Assembly (NCBI GenBank): GCA_014138725.1
Contig: JACJID010000008.1
Span: 186,001 to 250,000 of the forward strand
Source of the DNA: Kutzneria viridogrisea
GTDB taxonomy: Bacteria > Actinomycetota > Actinomycetes > Mycobacteriales > Pseudonocardiaceae
Length of the DNA: 64,000 nucleotides
Direction: 5' to 3'
Shown: one piece after another, positions 8,415 to 16,184 of the stretch
Numbering within the stretch: the first letter of the stretch is position 1
Layout of the letters: every line of letters starts with the position of its first letter
The notes under the pieces: model-generated
What the model saw: the letters and a program-made list of their open reading frames with translations, nothing else
The model's database searches: none
What the model was told of the DNA's origin: nothing
Translations under genes and position numbers: made by a program

Positions 8415-9962
8415 CTACCGCGGCCTGCCCGGCACACCCGGCCTGGTCTGCCACGGGTGCGGCCCGGCCAGCGGGCGGTACTCCACGCCCAGCGCGTCCA
8501 GGCGGGGCAGGTGGTGCTCGGCCAGCCTGCGCAGGAACTCGTCGGTGTCCTTGCCCGCCCTGCTGGACCAGACGACCTCGGCGAACGCGGCCAGTCGGGG
8601 GAATGCCGCGTAGTCCACGCGCCGGGGCGAGTCCAGGTGCTCGGTCCAGACCTGCGCCTGCGCCCCCAGCACGCGCGCGGTGGCGCCGCCGGTCAGCTCG
8701 GCGGGCACGGGCTCGTACTCGTAGACGTCCGCGGTGGTGTGCACCTCACCGACCGGGATCGGCTCGTCCTCCCGATCGGACTCGCGGTGGTCCAGGTAAA
8801 CCTTCTGCTCGGGGCACATCACCACCTCGTAACCCGCTTGTGCCGCAGCGATTCCGGCCTCCTCGCCGCGCCAGGAGGTGACGATCACGCCATCCGGCAG
8901 GGGGCCCACCTCCGTGATCTCGTCCCAGCCCATGGCGCGCCGGCCACGCTTGGCCAGGTGGTCGGCGATCTGCCGGATGAACCAGCCGTGCAGACCCGCC
9001 ACTCCTTGCACACCAAGCTCTTCAGCGCGCTCCTCGGTCCACTGCACGGTGGGCACCTCGTCCCCGCCGAGGCAGATCACCTCGGAGGGGAACACCTCGA
9101 CGAGTTCGTCGAACACGTCACGGAAGAAGTCCACAGTGGACTCCTTGGTGTTCAGTACGTTCTCGTTGATGCCCCACAGGGGCCACACGGGCAACTCGGT
9201 GCCGAGGTTGCCCAGCTCCGGGTACGCGGCGATCGCGGCCTGGCTGTGCCCCGGGATGTCGATCTCCGGAACGACGGTGATGTGCCTGCGCGCCGCGTAC
9301 GCCACGACCTCGCGCAGGTCGTCCTGGGTGTAGAACCCGCCGTGCGGTCGGCCGTCGTGCACGTTGTCCCTGTGCGCGCCGACCCGTGAACCCGCCCGCC
9401 AGGCACCGACCTCAGTCAGCCTCGGGTAGCGCTTGACCTCGAAGCGCCACCCCTGGTCGTCGGTCAGGTGCAGGTGCAGCACGTTCAGCTTGTGCGCGGC
9501 GAGCAGGTCGATGAACCGAAGCAGACCGTCCTTGGGCATGAAGTGCCTTGCCACGTCAAGAAGGCAGCCACGCCAACCAAACCTCGGCCGATCGGTGACA
9601 ACGCCACAGGGGATCTCCCACTGTCCACTGTGCACATTGGCGGCGCGGAACGCCTGCGGACCCAAGAGCTGCCGCAAGGTCTGAGCAGCGTGAAATGCGC
9701 TGGCCTCATCCCCAGCAGTTACCACAACAGACTCAGGTGAAACGGAAATCTGGTAACCATCCACGGTGGACACCACGTTGACGGCGATGTCGGGCGTGGT
9801 CGAAGGCGCGAGCGCGAAGCCTGTCGCCGCACCGAGCACCTCGCGGAGCCAGCTGACCGCCTGCGCGTCCCCGCCGAGGGTGGCGGAGCGGCCCAGCACG
9901 AACACCCCGGGATGTTCATCCACACTGGACGGTTTGGGCAGCAGCACGTCGAATCCGGACAC
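8415..9962 (-). CDS. beta-N-acetylhexosaminidase, GH20
   Basis: A 515-residue GH20 enzyme that removes terminal GlcNAc (or GalNAc) from chito-oligosaccharides by substrate-assisted catalysis. An N-terminal GH20b-like domain leads into the barrel, with HLHLTDDQGWRFEVKRYP (165-180), PEIDIPGHS (232-240) and the catalytic pair D301-E302 in CLGGDEVP. No signal peptide is visible (start MSGFDVLLPK), so it probably acts in the cytoplasm on imported oligosaccharides. It starts with GTG three bases after the upstream permease stop and is the last gene of a four-gene operon under a dre operator at 13059. Confidence 0.95.
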   Translation of the reverse strand: MSGFDVLLPKPSSVDEHPGVFVLGRSATLGGDAQAVSWLREVLGAATGFALAPSTTPDIAVNVVSTVDGYQISVSPESVVVTAGDEASAFHAAQTLRQLLGPQAFRAANVHSGQWEIPCGVVTDRPRFGWRGCLLDVARHFMPKDGLLRFIDLLAAHKLNVLHLHLTDDQGWRFEVKRYPRLTEVGAWRAGSRVGAHRDNVHDGRPHGGFYTQDDLREVVAYAARRHITVVPEIDIPGHSQAAIAAYPELGNLGTELPVWPLWGINENVLNTKESTVDFFRDVFDELVEVFPSEVICLGGDEVPTVQWTEERAEELGVQGVAGLHGWFIRQIADHLAKRGRRAMGWDEITEVGPLPDGVIVTSWRGEEAGIAAAQAGYEVVMCPEQKVYLDHRESDREDEPIPVGEVHTTADVYEYEPVPAELTGGATARVLGAQAQVWTEHLDSPRRVDYAAFPRLAAFAEVVWSSRAGKDTDEFLRRLAEHHLPRLDALGVEYRPLAGPHPWQTRPGVPGRPR

Positions 9963-9965
9963 GCC

Positions 9966-10808
9966 TCATCCCTTCACGGCACCCGCGAGGCCGGAGACCA
10001 GCCTGCGTTGCACGAGTACGAAGAACACCAGCACGGGCACGGTCATCAGAGTCGATCCTGCCATGATCGCGCCCCAGTCGTTCTGGTCCGGTTTGAAGAA
10101 GGCCAGCAGGGCCAGTGGCAGGGTCTGGTTCTCCGAGGCGGAGATGATGAAGGTCTTGGCGAACAGGAAGTCGTTCCACGCGTGGATGAACGACAGCACG
10201 CTGGTGGCGACCAAGCCCGGTGCCACCAGCGGGAACAGCACCTGCCACAGGAAGCGCTGGCGGCTGGCCCCGTCCAGGGTGGCGGCCTCCTCCAGCTCCA
10301 CCGGCACCGCGGCGACGAACCCGCGCAGCATCCAGATCGCGAACGGCAGGCTGAACGCCAGGTGTACCAGCACCAGTCCACCGAGTTGGTTGAGGCCGAA
10401 CGCGGGCACCGCGTCACCCACCGAGCGCATCAGGAAGAACATCGGGATGGTCAGCGCCTCGACCGGGACCATCTGCGCCACCAGCAGCATCACCAGCAGC
10501 AGGGTGCGCCCTCGGAAGCGCAGGCGGGTCAACGCGGTGGCGGCCAGGAAGGAGATCAGCAGCGACAGGGCGACCACCACCAGCGCCACCAGCACGCTGT
10601 TGAGGAAGTAGCGGCCGAAGCCCTGCGTGGTGAGCACCCGGGTGAAGTTGTCCAGGCTCGGTTGCAGGGTCCACGGCTTGGGGTCGCTGGAGATCACCTC
10701 GCTCTCCGGCTTCAGCGCGGAGAGCACCATCCAGTACAGCGGGAACGCGATCGCCGCGGCGGCGAGCACCGCGAGGACCTCGGCGAGGGTCCTGCCCGGC
10801 CGCTTCAC
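9966..10808 (-). CDS. carbohydrate ABC transporter permease (MalG type)
   Basis: A 280-residue inner-membrane permease with about six membrane segments. The EAA loop that docks the ATPase is seen as VPVELEEAATLDGASRQRF, and the C-terminus VQRRLVSGLAGAVKG is typical of MalG-like subunits. Start GTG 10808 overlaps the preceding permease stop by four bases (GTGA). With the partner permease and the binding protein it forms an importer, probably for N-acetylglucosamine or chito-oligosaccharides given the dre site and the GH20 gene. No ATPase gene is in the operon. Confidence 0.93.
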   Translation of the reverse strand: MKRPGRTLAEVLAVLAAAAIAFPLYWMVLSALKPESEVISSDPKPWTLQPSLDNFTRVLTTQGFGRYFLNSVLVALVVVALSLLISFLAATALTRLRFRGRTLLLVMLLVAQMVPVEALTIPMFFLMRSVGDAVPAFGLNQLGGLVLVHLAFSLPFAIWMLRGFVAAVPVELEEAATLDGASRQRFLWQVLFPLVAPGLVATSVLSFIHAWNDFLFAKTFIISASENQTLPLALLAFFKPDQNDWGAIMAGSTLMTVPVLVFFVLVQRRLVSGLAGAVKG

Positions 10809-11692
10809 AGCGCCTCCCCACTGCGGCGCAGCGCGCGCAGGTAGATCGCGGTGAAACCAAGCAGCAGCACGGTCATCACCACGCCGATCGCCGAGCCGAG
10901 CCCGTACTCGGAGGCCGCGAACGCCTGTTGGTAGGCGTAGACGTTCAGCACGAGGTTGCCGCCCGCGACCCCACCGCCGCCGGTCATCACGTAGATCTGC
11001 GTGAACACCTTGAAGTCCCAGATCACCGACTGGATGGTGACCACGACGAGCAGTGGGCGCAGCAGCGGCAGGATCACGCTGCGCACGGTGCGCGGCACGG
11101 AGGCGCCGTCCAGGGCCGCCGCCTCGACGACCTCACCGGGAATCGCCTTGATCCCGGCGTAGAGCGTGACCATGACAAACGGGAACGAGCACCAGACGAC
11201 CTGTGCGGCAACGAGCCCGAAGGCGACCCACCGGTCGTAGGTCCAGGAGAAGCCCTGGAGGCCGAGTACCTCGTTGACCAGGCCGAAGTTGGCGTCGAAC
11301 AGGAACAGCCACACGGTGGATCCGGCGACCGTGGGCGTGGCCCAGGCCCCGAGCGCGGCGAGGAACAACAGGGCCCTCGGCACAGCGCGGACGCGGGTGG
11401 CCAGCACCGCGAGCGCCGCACCGACGAGCAGGGTGCCCAGCACGCAGCAGGCGGCGAATCCGACGGTCTGCGCCAGCACGGTCCAGAACTGGCTGTCGGA
11501 CAACAACTTCGCGTAGTTGCCCAGCCCGAGCCAGTTCAGCGGGGCGCCACCGCTGACCTGCTCCTGGCCGTAGTCGTAGAAGGAGATCAGCACCAGCTGG
11601 TAGATCGGGTAGCCCAGCAGGCCGATCAGCACCAGGGCGGCCGGGGCGAGGTAGGCCAGCGCCGCCCGGCCGTCCCGGCTGATCCCGATCAT
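10805..11692 (-). CDS. carbohydrate ABC transporter permease (MalF type)
   Basis: A 295-residue permease with an N-terminal membrane segment (LAYLAPAALVLIGLLGYPIY) and five further hydrophobic segments. The EAA loop is IPGEVVEAAALDGASVPRTV. It overlaps both neighbours by four bases (ATGA with the binding protein upstream, GTGA with the MalG-type subunit downstream), so the operon is tightly translationally coupled. It resembles NgcF/DasB-type subunits of amino-sugar importers; the exact substrate cannot be read from the sequence. Confidence 0.93.
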   Translation of the reverse strand: MIGISRDGRAALAYLAPAALVLIGLLGYPIYQLVLISFYDYGQEQVSGGAPLNWLGLGNYAKLLSDSQFWTVLAQTVGFAACCVLGTLLVGAALAVLATRVRAVPRALLFLAALGAWATPTVAGSTVWLFLFDANFGLVNEVLGLQGFSWTYDRWVAFGLVAAQVVWCSFPFVMVTLYAGIKAIPGEVVEAAALDGASVPRTVRSVILPLLRPLLVVVTIQSVIWDFKVFTQIYVMTGGGGVAGGNLVLNVYAYQQAFAASEYGLGSAIGVVMTVLLLGFTAIYLRALRRSGEAL

Positions 11693-12972
11693 GAGCCGAA
11701 TGCCTCGTTCATGTGCTGGGCAGCCGTGGCGGTGGCCGCCGTGAGGTCCTGGGCCTTGGTGGCGATCTGTTGCAGCATCGTGGGCAGCACCGCCTGGGCG
11801 TCGATCTTGGCCCAGGCCGGGGTCGCGGGCACGAAACGGGGGCCCGCGTCCAGTGTCCGCACGAACGGTCGTTCGAATTCATCGCCCTCGGCGACGGCGC
11901 GCTGCACGTCGGTGAACGTGGGCAGGTTGCCCATGGCGTCGAACATCTTGCGCTGGAAGGACTTGCCGCCCAGCAGTTGCAGGAACTGCACGGCCAGCGT
12001 GCGGTGTGCCGTGCTCTTGGTGACGCCCAGCAGGTTGCCGCCCGCGAACGCGGGTGCGACCGAGCCCTCGGTCATGCCTGGCAGCGGCACGACCGCGTAC
12101 TTGCCCGACACCGCACCGGCTTTCATGGCGCCGCGGTTGAAGTCCCCACCGATGGTCATGGCCGCCTTGCCGGAGACGAACGCCTGCACGCTGGCGTCCC
12201 CGCCGTTCTGCGCGCACTGCTGCGGCGGGCAGATGTCCTCGGCGAGCAGCTCGGTGTAGCGGCCGATTCCCGCACGACCGTTCGTGCTGTCGACCGCGCT
12301 GGTGAACTTGCCGCCCTGCTGGCTGGCCAGGTCACCGCCGGACGCCCACAGGAAGGGCAGCATGCCGTAGGTGTACTTGCCGCCGACCGAGATGCCGAAC
12401 AGGTCCGGCTTGGCGGCGCGGATCCTCCTGGCCAGCGGGGCGAGTTCGGCCAGCGTCTTGGGCGGGGTCAGGCCGAGCTCGCTGAACACGTCGGTGCGGT
12501 AGTACAGCGCCCGCACGCCGACGTACCAGGGCACCGCGTACACCTTGCCGCCGACCTTGGCCGTGTCCAGGATGCTCGGGCTCAGGTCCTTGGCGTCCGG
12601 CCACTTGTCCAGGTCGGCGCCCACCTCGGCGAAACCGCCCGCGGCCACGTACCCGGCGAGGTCGGTGTTGCCGAACTCGGCCACGTCCGGCGCGCTCTTG
12701 GGGTCACTGAAGGCCCCCTTGAACCGCTCGGCCCGCGTGCTGATCTGGATGTACTGCACGTCGACGGTGACACCCGCGTGCTCAGACTGGAACTGCTTGA
12801 CCGCCTGGTCCACCACGGCCTGCTTGGGACCGCGGTTGACCTCGTCGAACAGCCACACGCGCAACTGCCCGGACTTCTCGTCGGCAGCACCGCCGCTCGG
12901 TCCGGACTGCACTGGGGCGCACCCGGCCACGGCCAGTGCGCCCACGGCGACCAGCAGTGCGATCCGCTTCAT
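11689..12972 (-). CDS. extracellular sugar-binding lipoprotein of an ABC importer
   Basis: A 427-residue family-1-type solute-binding protein. A lipoprotein signal ends in the lipobox AVAGC (Cys at about residue 18). The mature protein has RVWLFDEVNRG, FKGAFSDPKSAPDVAEFGNTDLAGYVAAGGF and VPWYVGVRALYYRTDVF, standard elements of sugar-binding lipoproteins. It probably captures chito-oligosaccharides or GlcNAc outside the membrane. A GGGAGG ribosome site lies about seven bases before ATG 12972. A promoter with -35 TTGTCC and -10 TAACAT (18-bp spacer) lies upstream, with a dre site overlapping the -35. This is the first gene of the operon. Confidence 0.93.
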   Translation of the reverse strand: MKRIALLVAVGALAVAGCAPVQSGPSGGAADEKSGQLRVWLFDEVNRGPKQAVVDQAVKQFQSEHAGVTVDVQYIQISTRAERFKGAFSDPKSAPDVAEFGNTDLAGYVAAGGFAEVGADLDKWPDAKDLSPSILDTAKVGGKVYAVPWYVGVRALYYRTDVFSELGLTPPKTLAELAPLARRIRAAKPDLFGISVGGKYTYGMLPFLWASGGDLASQQGGKFTSAVDSTNGRAGIGRYTELLAEDICPPQQCAQNGGDASVQAFVSGKAAMTIGGDFNRGAMKAGAVSGKYAVVPLPGMTEGSVAPAFAGGNLLGVTKSTAHRTLAVQFLQLLGGKSFQRKMFDAMGNLPTFTDVQRAVAEGDEFERPFVRTLDAGPRFVPATPAWAKIDAQAVLPTMLQQIATKAQDLTAATATAAQHMNEAFGS

Positions 12973-13031
12973 GCCTACCTCCCCGATATTGCACTGTGCG
13001 CAACGAACGTTTCGCTAGAGGCAATGACGGC

Positions 13032-13061
13032 ATGTTAGGTCGACCACAGCAATTCGGACAA
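13032..13061 (-). promoter_or_regulatory. promoter of the amino-sugar import operon
   Basis: Read on the minus strand, TTGTCC (13061-13056) and TAACAT (13037-13032) are separated by 18 bp and point toward the binding-protein gene. The dre site at 13059-13074 overlaps the -35 by three bases, consistent with repression by DasR. Confidence 0.55.
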
Positions 13062-13074
13062 GGTCTAGACCAAG
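13059..13074. promoter_or_regulatory. DasR-responsive (dre-like) operator, import operon
   Basis: CAAGGTCTAGACCAAG contains the perfect palindrome GGTCTAGACC, matching the core of the DasR-responsive element known from Streptomyces. It lies between the 3' end of the GH27 gene and the import operon and overlaps the predicted -35 of the latter. Confidence 0.85.
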
Positions 13075-13078
13075 ACGA

Positions 13079-14242
13079 TCAGCGGGCAGCCCAGACGCGG
13101 TAGGCCAGCGCCGACTGGGCGGGCACGGAGCCGTAGCGCAGGGCGACGGTCTCGCGCTGCTGCCCGGTCCACAGGTCCCGAACCCGGTACGGGCCGTTGG
13201 CGGGCAGGCCGAGGCAGCGCGCGGCGAACCCGGCCTCGGCCGGGGACGCACCGCGGTTGAGCAGCACCACCGCGGCCGAGCCGTCCGACATGGGTTTGAC
13301 CCACGCCTGCACCGAACCGACGGTGCAGGCCAGCCGCCCCGACACACCTGCCCAGTCGCGGTCCACGGCGATCAGATCGGGGTTGAGCAGGATGCGAGCG
13401 GTGTCCTGGTTCATCGAGCGCAGGTCGTTGCCCGCGATCAACGGCGCGTTCAGCACCGCCCACAGCGCGAAGTGCGCCCGGTACTCGGCCTCGGTCATGC
13501 CGCCGTTGCCGACCTCCAGCGAGTCCGGGTCGTTCCAGCCGCCCGGTCGCGCGTAGCCGCCGAGCGCTGCCTGGCGGTCCAGGATGGACAGCACGCTGGC
13601 GAAGTCGTCAGCGATGTCGGGCGCGGTCCGCCACAACTGGGCGCCGACACCCGCACCCCACCGCCACGCCTCGTTCTGCCCGAGGTCGCTGACTGCCAGC
13701 ACGATCGTTCGATCAGTTTTCGCCAGGGCCTCGGCCATGGCCTGGACGCGTGCCGGTGCGGTCTCCGCGTCGCTGCCGCAGTGGTCGTACTTGAGGTAGT
13801 CCACGCCCCAGGCCGCGAAGGTCGCCGCGTCCAGGTCCTCGTGTCCCAGGCTGGCGGGCAGCCCGGCGCAGGTGGTCTCGCCCGCCGAGGAGTACAGCCC
13901 GAGCAGCAGCCCCCGGTCGTGCAGGTACCGAGCGAGGGCCGCGATGCCGTGCGGGAAGCGGACCGGGTCGGCGGCCAGCCTGCCCGCCGCGTCCCGGACC
14001 GGGGCCATCCAGCAGTCGTCCACGTTGACGTACCGGTACCCGGCGGCGCGCATGCCGCTGGCGACCATCGCGTCGGCGGCCTGCTGGACCACCTGCTCGT
14101 CCACGGCGCAGCCGAACCGGTTCCAGCTGCTCCAGCCCATCGGCGGCGTGGGCGCGAGCAGTCCGAGCGCCGGGTGGAGGTCCGGTGCCGAGCCGGTCAG
14201 CAGCGCGGCGAGCACCACCAGCACCGCGACCAGCCTCAGCAC
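13079..14242 (-). CDS. GH27 glycoside hydrolase (alpha-galactosidase / alpha-N-acetylgalactosaminidase family)
   Basis: A 387-residue retaining GH27 enzyme, probably secreted: residues 1-18 are hydrophobic with a short basic start. The family motifs PTPPMGWSSWNRFGC (32-45), YVNVDDCW (71-78) and the nucleophile D153 in YLKYDHC are present, as is the acid/base D240 in PGGWNDPDSLEVG. The loop that contacts the C2 substituent, usually CEWG, reads VSDLGQN (about 184-190), so the specificity could differ from plain alpha-galactosidase. It starts ten bases after cutC ends and shares that gene's dre-controlled promoter, hinting at an amino-sugar-related substrate. Confidence 0.9.
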   Translation of the reverse strand: MLRLVAVLVVLAALLTGSAPDLHPALGLLAPTPPMGWSSWNRFGCAVDEQVVQQAADAMVASGMRAAGYRYVNVDDCWMAPVRDAAGRLAADPVRFPHGIAALARYLHDRGLLLGLYSSAGETTCAGLPASLGHEDLDAATFAAWGVDYLKYDHCGSDAETAPARVQAMAEALAKTDRTIVLAVSDLGQNEAWRWGAGVGAQLWRTAPDIADDFASVLSILDRQAALGGYARPGGWNDPDSLEVGNGGMTEAEYRAHFALWAVLNAPLIAGNDLRSMNQDTARILLNPDLIAVDRDWAGVSGRLACTVGSVQAWVKPMSDGSAAVVLLNRGASPAEAGFAARCLGLPANGPYRVRDLWTGQQRETVALRYGSVPAQSALAYRVWAAR

Positions 14243-14252
14243 CGGGTCGAGG

Positions 14253-14933
14253 CTAGTCCCCGGAGATCAGCTCAACCCAGCTCCGCACCGCCTCGGCGCT
14301 GACCGGGTGGTCCCAGCCCTGCGGGCGTACGGCGCTGCCCACGTGGAAGCAGCGGACCCCGGCGGACCGCAGGCCGCTCACCTGGTCGACGCGCAGGCCA
14401 CCGCCCGCCATCACCACGGGCGCGCCCTCGCGCTGGCGGGCGGCCAGCTCGCGCAGCACCGGGATGCCCTGGGCCACGCCGTGCTTGCTGCCCGCGGTGA
14501 GCACGGTGTCGGCGCCCAGTTCGACCACCTCGTCCCAGGCGGCCAGCGGGTCGGCGGCGTTGTCCAGCGCGCGGTGGAACGTCCAGCGGGCGCCGTCCAG
14601 CTCACCGAGCACGGTGCGGCACACGCCGACGTCCACGGCGCCCCGGTCGTCCAGGAAGCCGAGCACGAACTCGGTGACGCCCAGTTCGCGCAGGGCCACC
14701 GCGTCGCGGCAGAGCCGGGTCAGCGACTCGGGCGCGAACCCGGCGGCGTCGCGCAGCATGGCCCGCACCGGCAGGTCGGTGGCGGCGAGCACCCGGCGTG
14801 CGGTGGCGGCCGTGGGAGTGAGCCCGTCGGCGGCCATGTCGCAGACCAGTTCGATGCGGTCCGCACCGCCCGCCTCGGCCTGTTCGGCGTCGCGGGCGTC
14901 CAGCGCGATGACCTCGAGCAGCAAGTCCGACAT
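14253..14933 (-). CDS. cutC: CutC family protein
   Basis: A 226-residue TIM-barrel protein of the CutC family. The family was named for copper homeostasis, but its true reaction is unsettled. Visible hallmarks are EAGGADRIELVCDMAADGLTP near the N-terminus, TFHRALDNAADP, VLTAGSKHGVAQGI and PVVMAGGGLRVDQV. The start is certain from family alignment, yet there is no ribosome site: the start codon is part of a dre palindrome at 14931-14946, so the transcript is probably leaderless. It is the first gene of a two-gene operon with the GH27 enzyme, suggesting a sugar-linked role. Confidence 0.9.
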   Translation of the reverse strand: MSDLLLEVIALDARDAEQAEAGGADRIELVCDMAADGLTPTAATARRVLAATDLPVRAMLRDAAGFAPESLTRLCRDAVALRELGVTEFVLGFLDDRGAVDVGVCRTVLGELDGARWTFHRALDNAADPLAAWDEVVELGADTVLTAGSKHGVAQGIPVLRELAARQREGAPVVMAGGGLRVDQVSGLRSAGVRCFHVGSAVRPQGWDHPVSAEAVRSWVELISGD

Positions 14934-14946
14934 GGTCTAGACCATA
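14931..14946. promoter_or_regulatory. dre-like operator overlapping the cutC start codon
   Basis: CATGGTCTAGACCATA is a near-perfect palindrome with core GGTCTAGACC. On the minus strand a -10-like TATGGT is followed by CTAGACC and then ATG, so the predicted transcription start coincides with the initiation codon. DasR bound here would cover both the -10 and +1. Confidence 0.85.
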
Positions 14947-15028
14947 AGGCCAGGTGGGCAGGGGGCACCAGCGCCGGAGGACCAAGATCGGATTCGGTCC
15001 GAGAATTTTTCCCACCCGTGTATCTGTG

Positions 15029-15390
15029 CCGGGACACCCGGCTCATCTCTGGTGTCCGGCCAGTTCACCGAGCCACGGGGGACGGGCGGGACCTGCACCA
15101 CGCGCCGGGGGGGCGCGGGTCGGGGGTGGCACGACCGGTCGCGGGGATCTGGTCGTGCCGGGTGAGAACCACCAGCGGTGTGCGACCAAGGGGCGTCGCG
15201 GGACAGGTGTCGAGGGGGCACCGTAGTCCCACGGCGAGGGAGCGCGCGACCGCCAGTGGGGAGCCTTCACGTCAGCGGGGGTGTGAAGGGTCCAGGCGCG
15301 CGGACTTCGGCGGTCCGCGCGCCGCGACGAACAGGGCGGGGTGTCCGCCGGTACCGGCTGGGAGGACCGGTACCGGCGGACACCCCGCCC
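15029..15390. ncRNA. candidate structured non-coding RNA (five successive stem-loops)
   Basis: The 14947-15615 gap has no convincing gene. It holds a run of strong hairpins: 15029-15059 (nine pairs, one bulge), 15128-15159 (nine pairs, GGCACGACC/GGTCGTGCC), 15264-15289 (CCTTCAC/GTGAAGG), 15295-15323 (11 pairs, GGCGCGCGGAC/GTCCGCGCGCC) and 15334-15390 (24 perfect pairs, nine-nt loop) followed by TTTGT. The last resembles an intrinsic terminator on the plus strand. Together they suggest a discrete RNA or a long attenuating leader for the peptide gene at 15616. The strand and function are inferred. Confidence 0.5.
15334..15390 (+). terminator. 24-bp perfect hairpin with TTT tail
   Basis: The arms 15334-15357 and 15367-15390 are exactly complementary over 24 bases with loop CTGGGAGGA, then TTTGTCG. 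This is the strongest hairpin in the window, and it is not next to the 3' end of any recognised gene. Confidence 0.75.
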
Positions 15391-15546
15391 TTTGTCGTGC
15401 CCGGAACACATCGCCCCTAAGGGATCACTTGTGGTGAGTATCTACTCCGTTCGAGCGGTCTCTTGAATAATCGTTGGGCTGATCGAGCCAACGAGCAGTC
15501 ACAATCGACACGCATGGTGACGCGAGTGGGAGCGCATCGCCATGGC

Positions 15547-15599
15547 GTTGGTCCACTGGGCGCAAAGCCCCCGGGAGGAACCCTCCGGGGAGAACCAAC
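15547..15599 (+). promoter_or_regulatory. leader stem-loop before the small peptide gene
   Basis: GTTGGT (15547-15552) pairs with ACCAAC (15594-15599). Inside it CCCCGG...AGG pairs with CCT...CCGGGG with one bulge. The ribosome site GAGGGGAA follows directly, so the fold could influence translation of the gene at 15616. It does not match a riboswitch class I can name. Confidence 0.4.
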
Positions 15600-15615
15600 A
15601 GAGGGGAACAGCACC

Positions 15616-15873
15616 ATGAGCACCACAGACGACAGCATGAAGATCGCAGCCACTCCCGACCCGTTGATCGTGGACGAGGTCGAGCAGGCGATGAGCGGGG
15701 TCGCGAAGGTCCGTGGCATGGGCCACCCGGACGCCCCGCCGCCCATCGAACTGGACCCGGTGACCGAGGACGGCGACTCGGGCATGGGCCACCCGGACAA
15801 GCACGAGCCGCAGGCCGCGCCCGGGAAGCCGGCCGAGATCAAGGCCGAGCAGGGCGCAGGGCACCGCGCCTGA
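15616..15873 (+). CDS. small acidic protein with duplicated GMGHPD motif
   Basis: An 85-residue protein with no signal peptide or membrane segment. An N-terminal helix-like part (PDPLIVDEVEQAMSGVAKVR) is followed by two copies of GMGHPD (residues about 34-39 and 56-61) and a Pro/Glu/Ala-rich tail ending in GHRA. ATG 15616 is preceded by GAGGGGAA at a good distance. It has its own terminator and lies 312 bases before the sigma factor gene. I do not recognise the family. A short leader-like region followed by repeated motifs fits a peptide precursor, a metal-binding protein or a substrate of the neighbouring CHAT protease; all three are guesses. Confidence 0.7.
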   Translation: MSTTDDSMKIAATPDPLIVDEVEQAMSGVAKVRGMGHPDAPPPIELDPVTEDGDSGMGHPDKHEPQAAPGKPAEIKAEQGAGHRA

Positions 15874-15880
15874 GGCGGAC

Positions 15881-15913
15881 CGGCGCCGGTCACGGGGGTC
15901 GCGGCCGGCGCCG
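15881..15913 (+). terminator. terminator after the small peptide gene
   Basis: CGGCGCCGG (15881-15889) pairs with CCGGCGCCG (15905-15913), eight bases after the stop codon. The remaining stretch to 16184 shows no gene and presumably carries the sigma factor promoter. Confidence 0.6.
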
Positions 15914-16184
15914 ACCAGGCGTTGCTGATTCGTGATGTATCTGAGTAGTTTCCCGCCCCACCTGTCTGAGTCGGGCTCATCCGGGGCCCGCGGTGCGGAT
16001 CGGGGCGGCGGTGGTCGGACACGGGAGCACGCCGGGGGGCGTGGCCGTCGTCAAGCGCGACGTGAGCTGGCCGTACTGGGCGCGGGGGGCTGTGCCGGGT
16101 AGGGCAGGATGCAAGGTGAAGGAGCGCTACCGCGACGGGGGGACCGGACTGCGCCGAAGTACCTCAGATCCGGAGGTGCACGGA

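Noticed and set aside
14954-15420. Small plus-strand frames before the peptide gene
   Set aside because: Arg/Gly-rich, no ribosome site, and they run through the arms of perfect hairpins; structure explains the sequence better than coding.
15547-15562. dre-like site (TTGGTCCACTGG) before the peptide gene
   Set aside because: Only one half-site matches; the second half is missing and the bases are part of a different stem.
15500-15600. Known riboswitch (cobalamin or guanidine type) before the peptide gene
   Set aside because: Short stretches such as GCAAAGCCCCCGGGAG look suggestive, but the remaining conserved blocks are missing or wrongly spaced.
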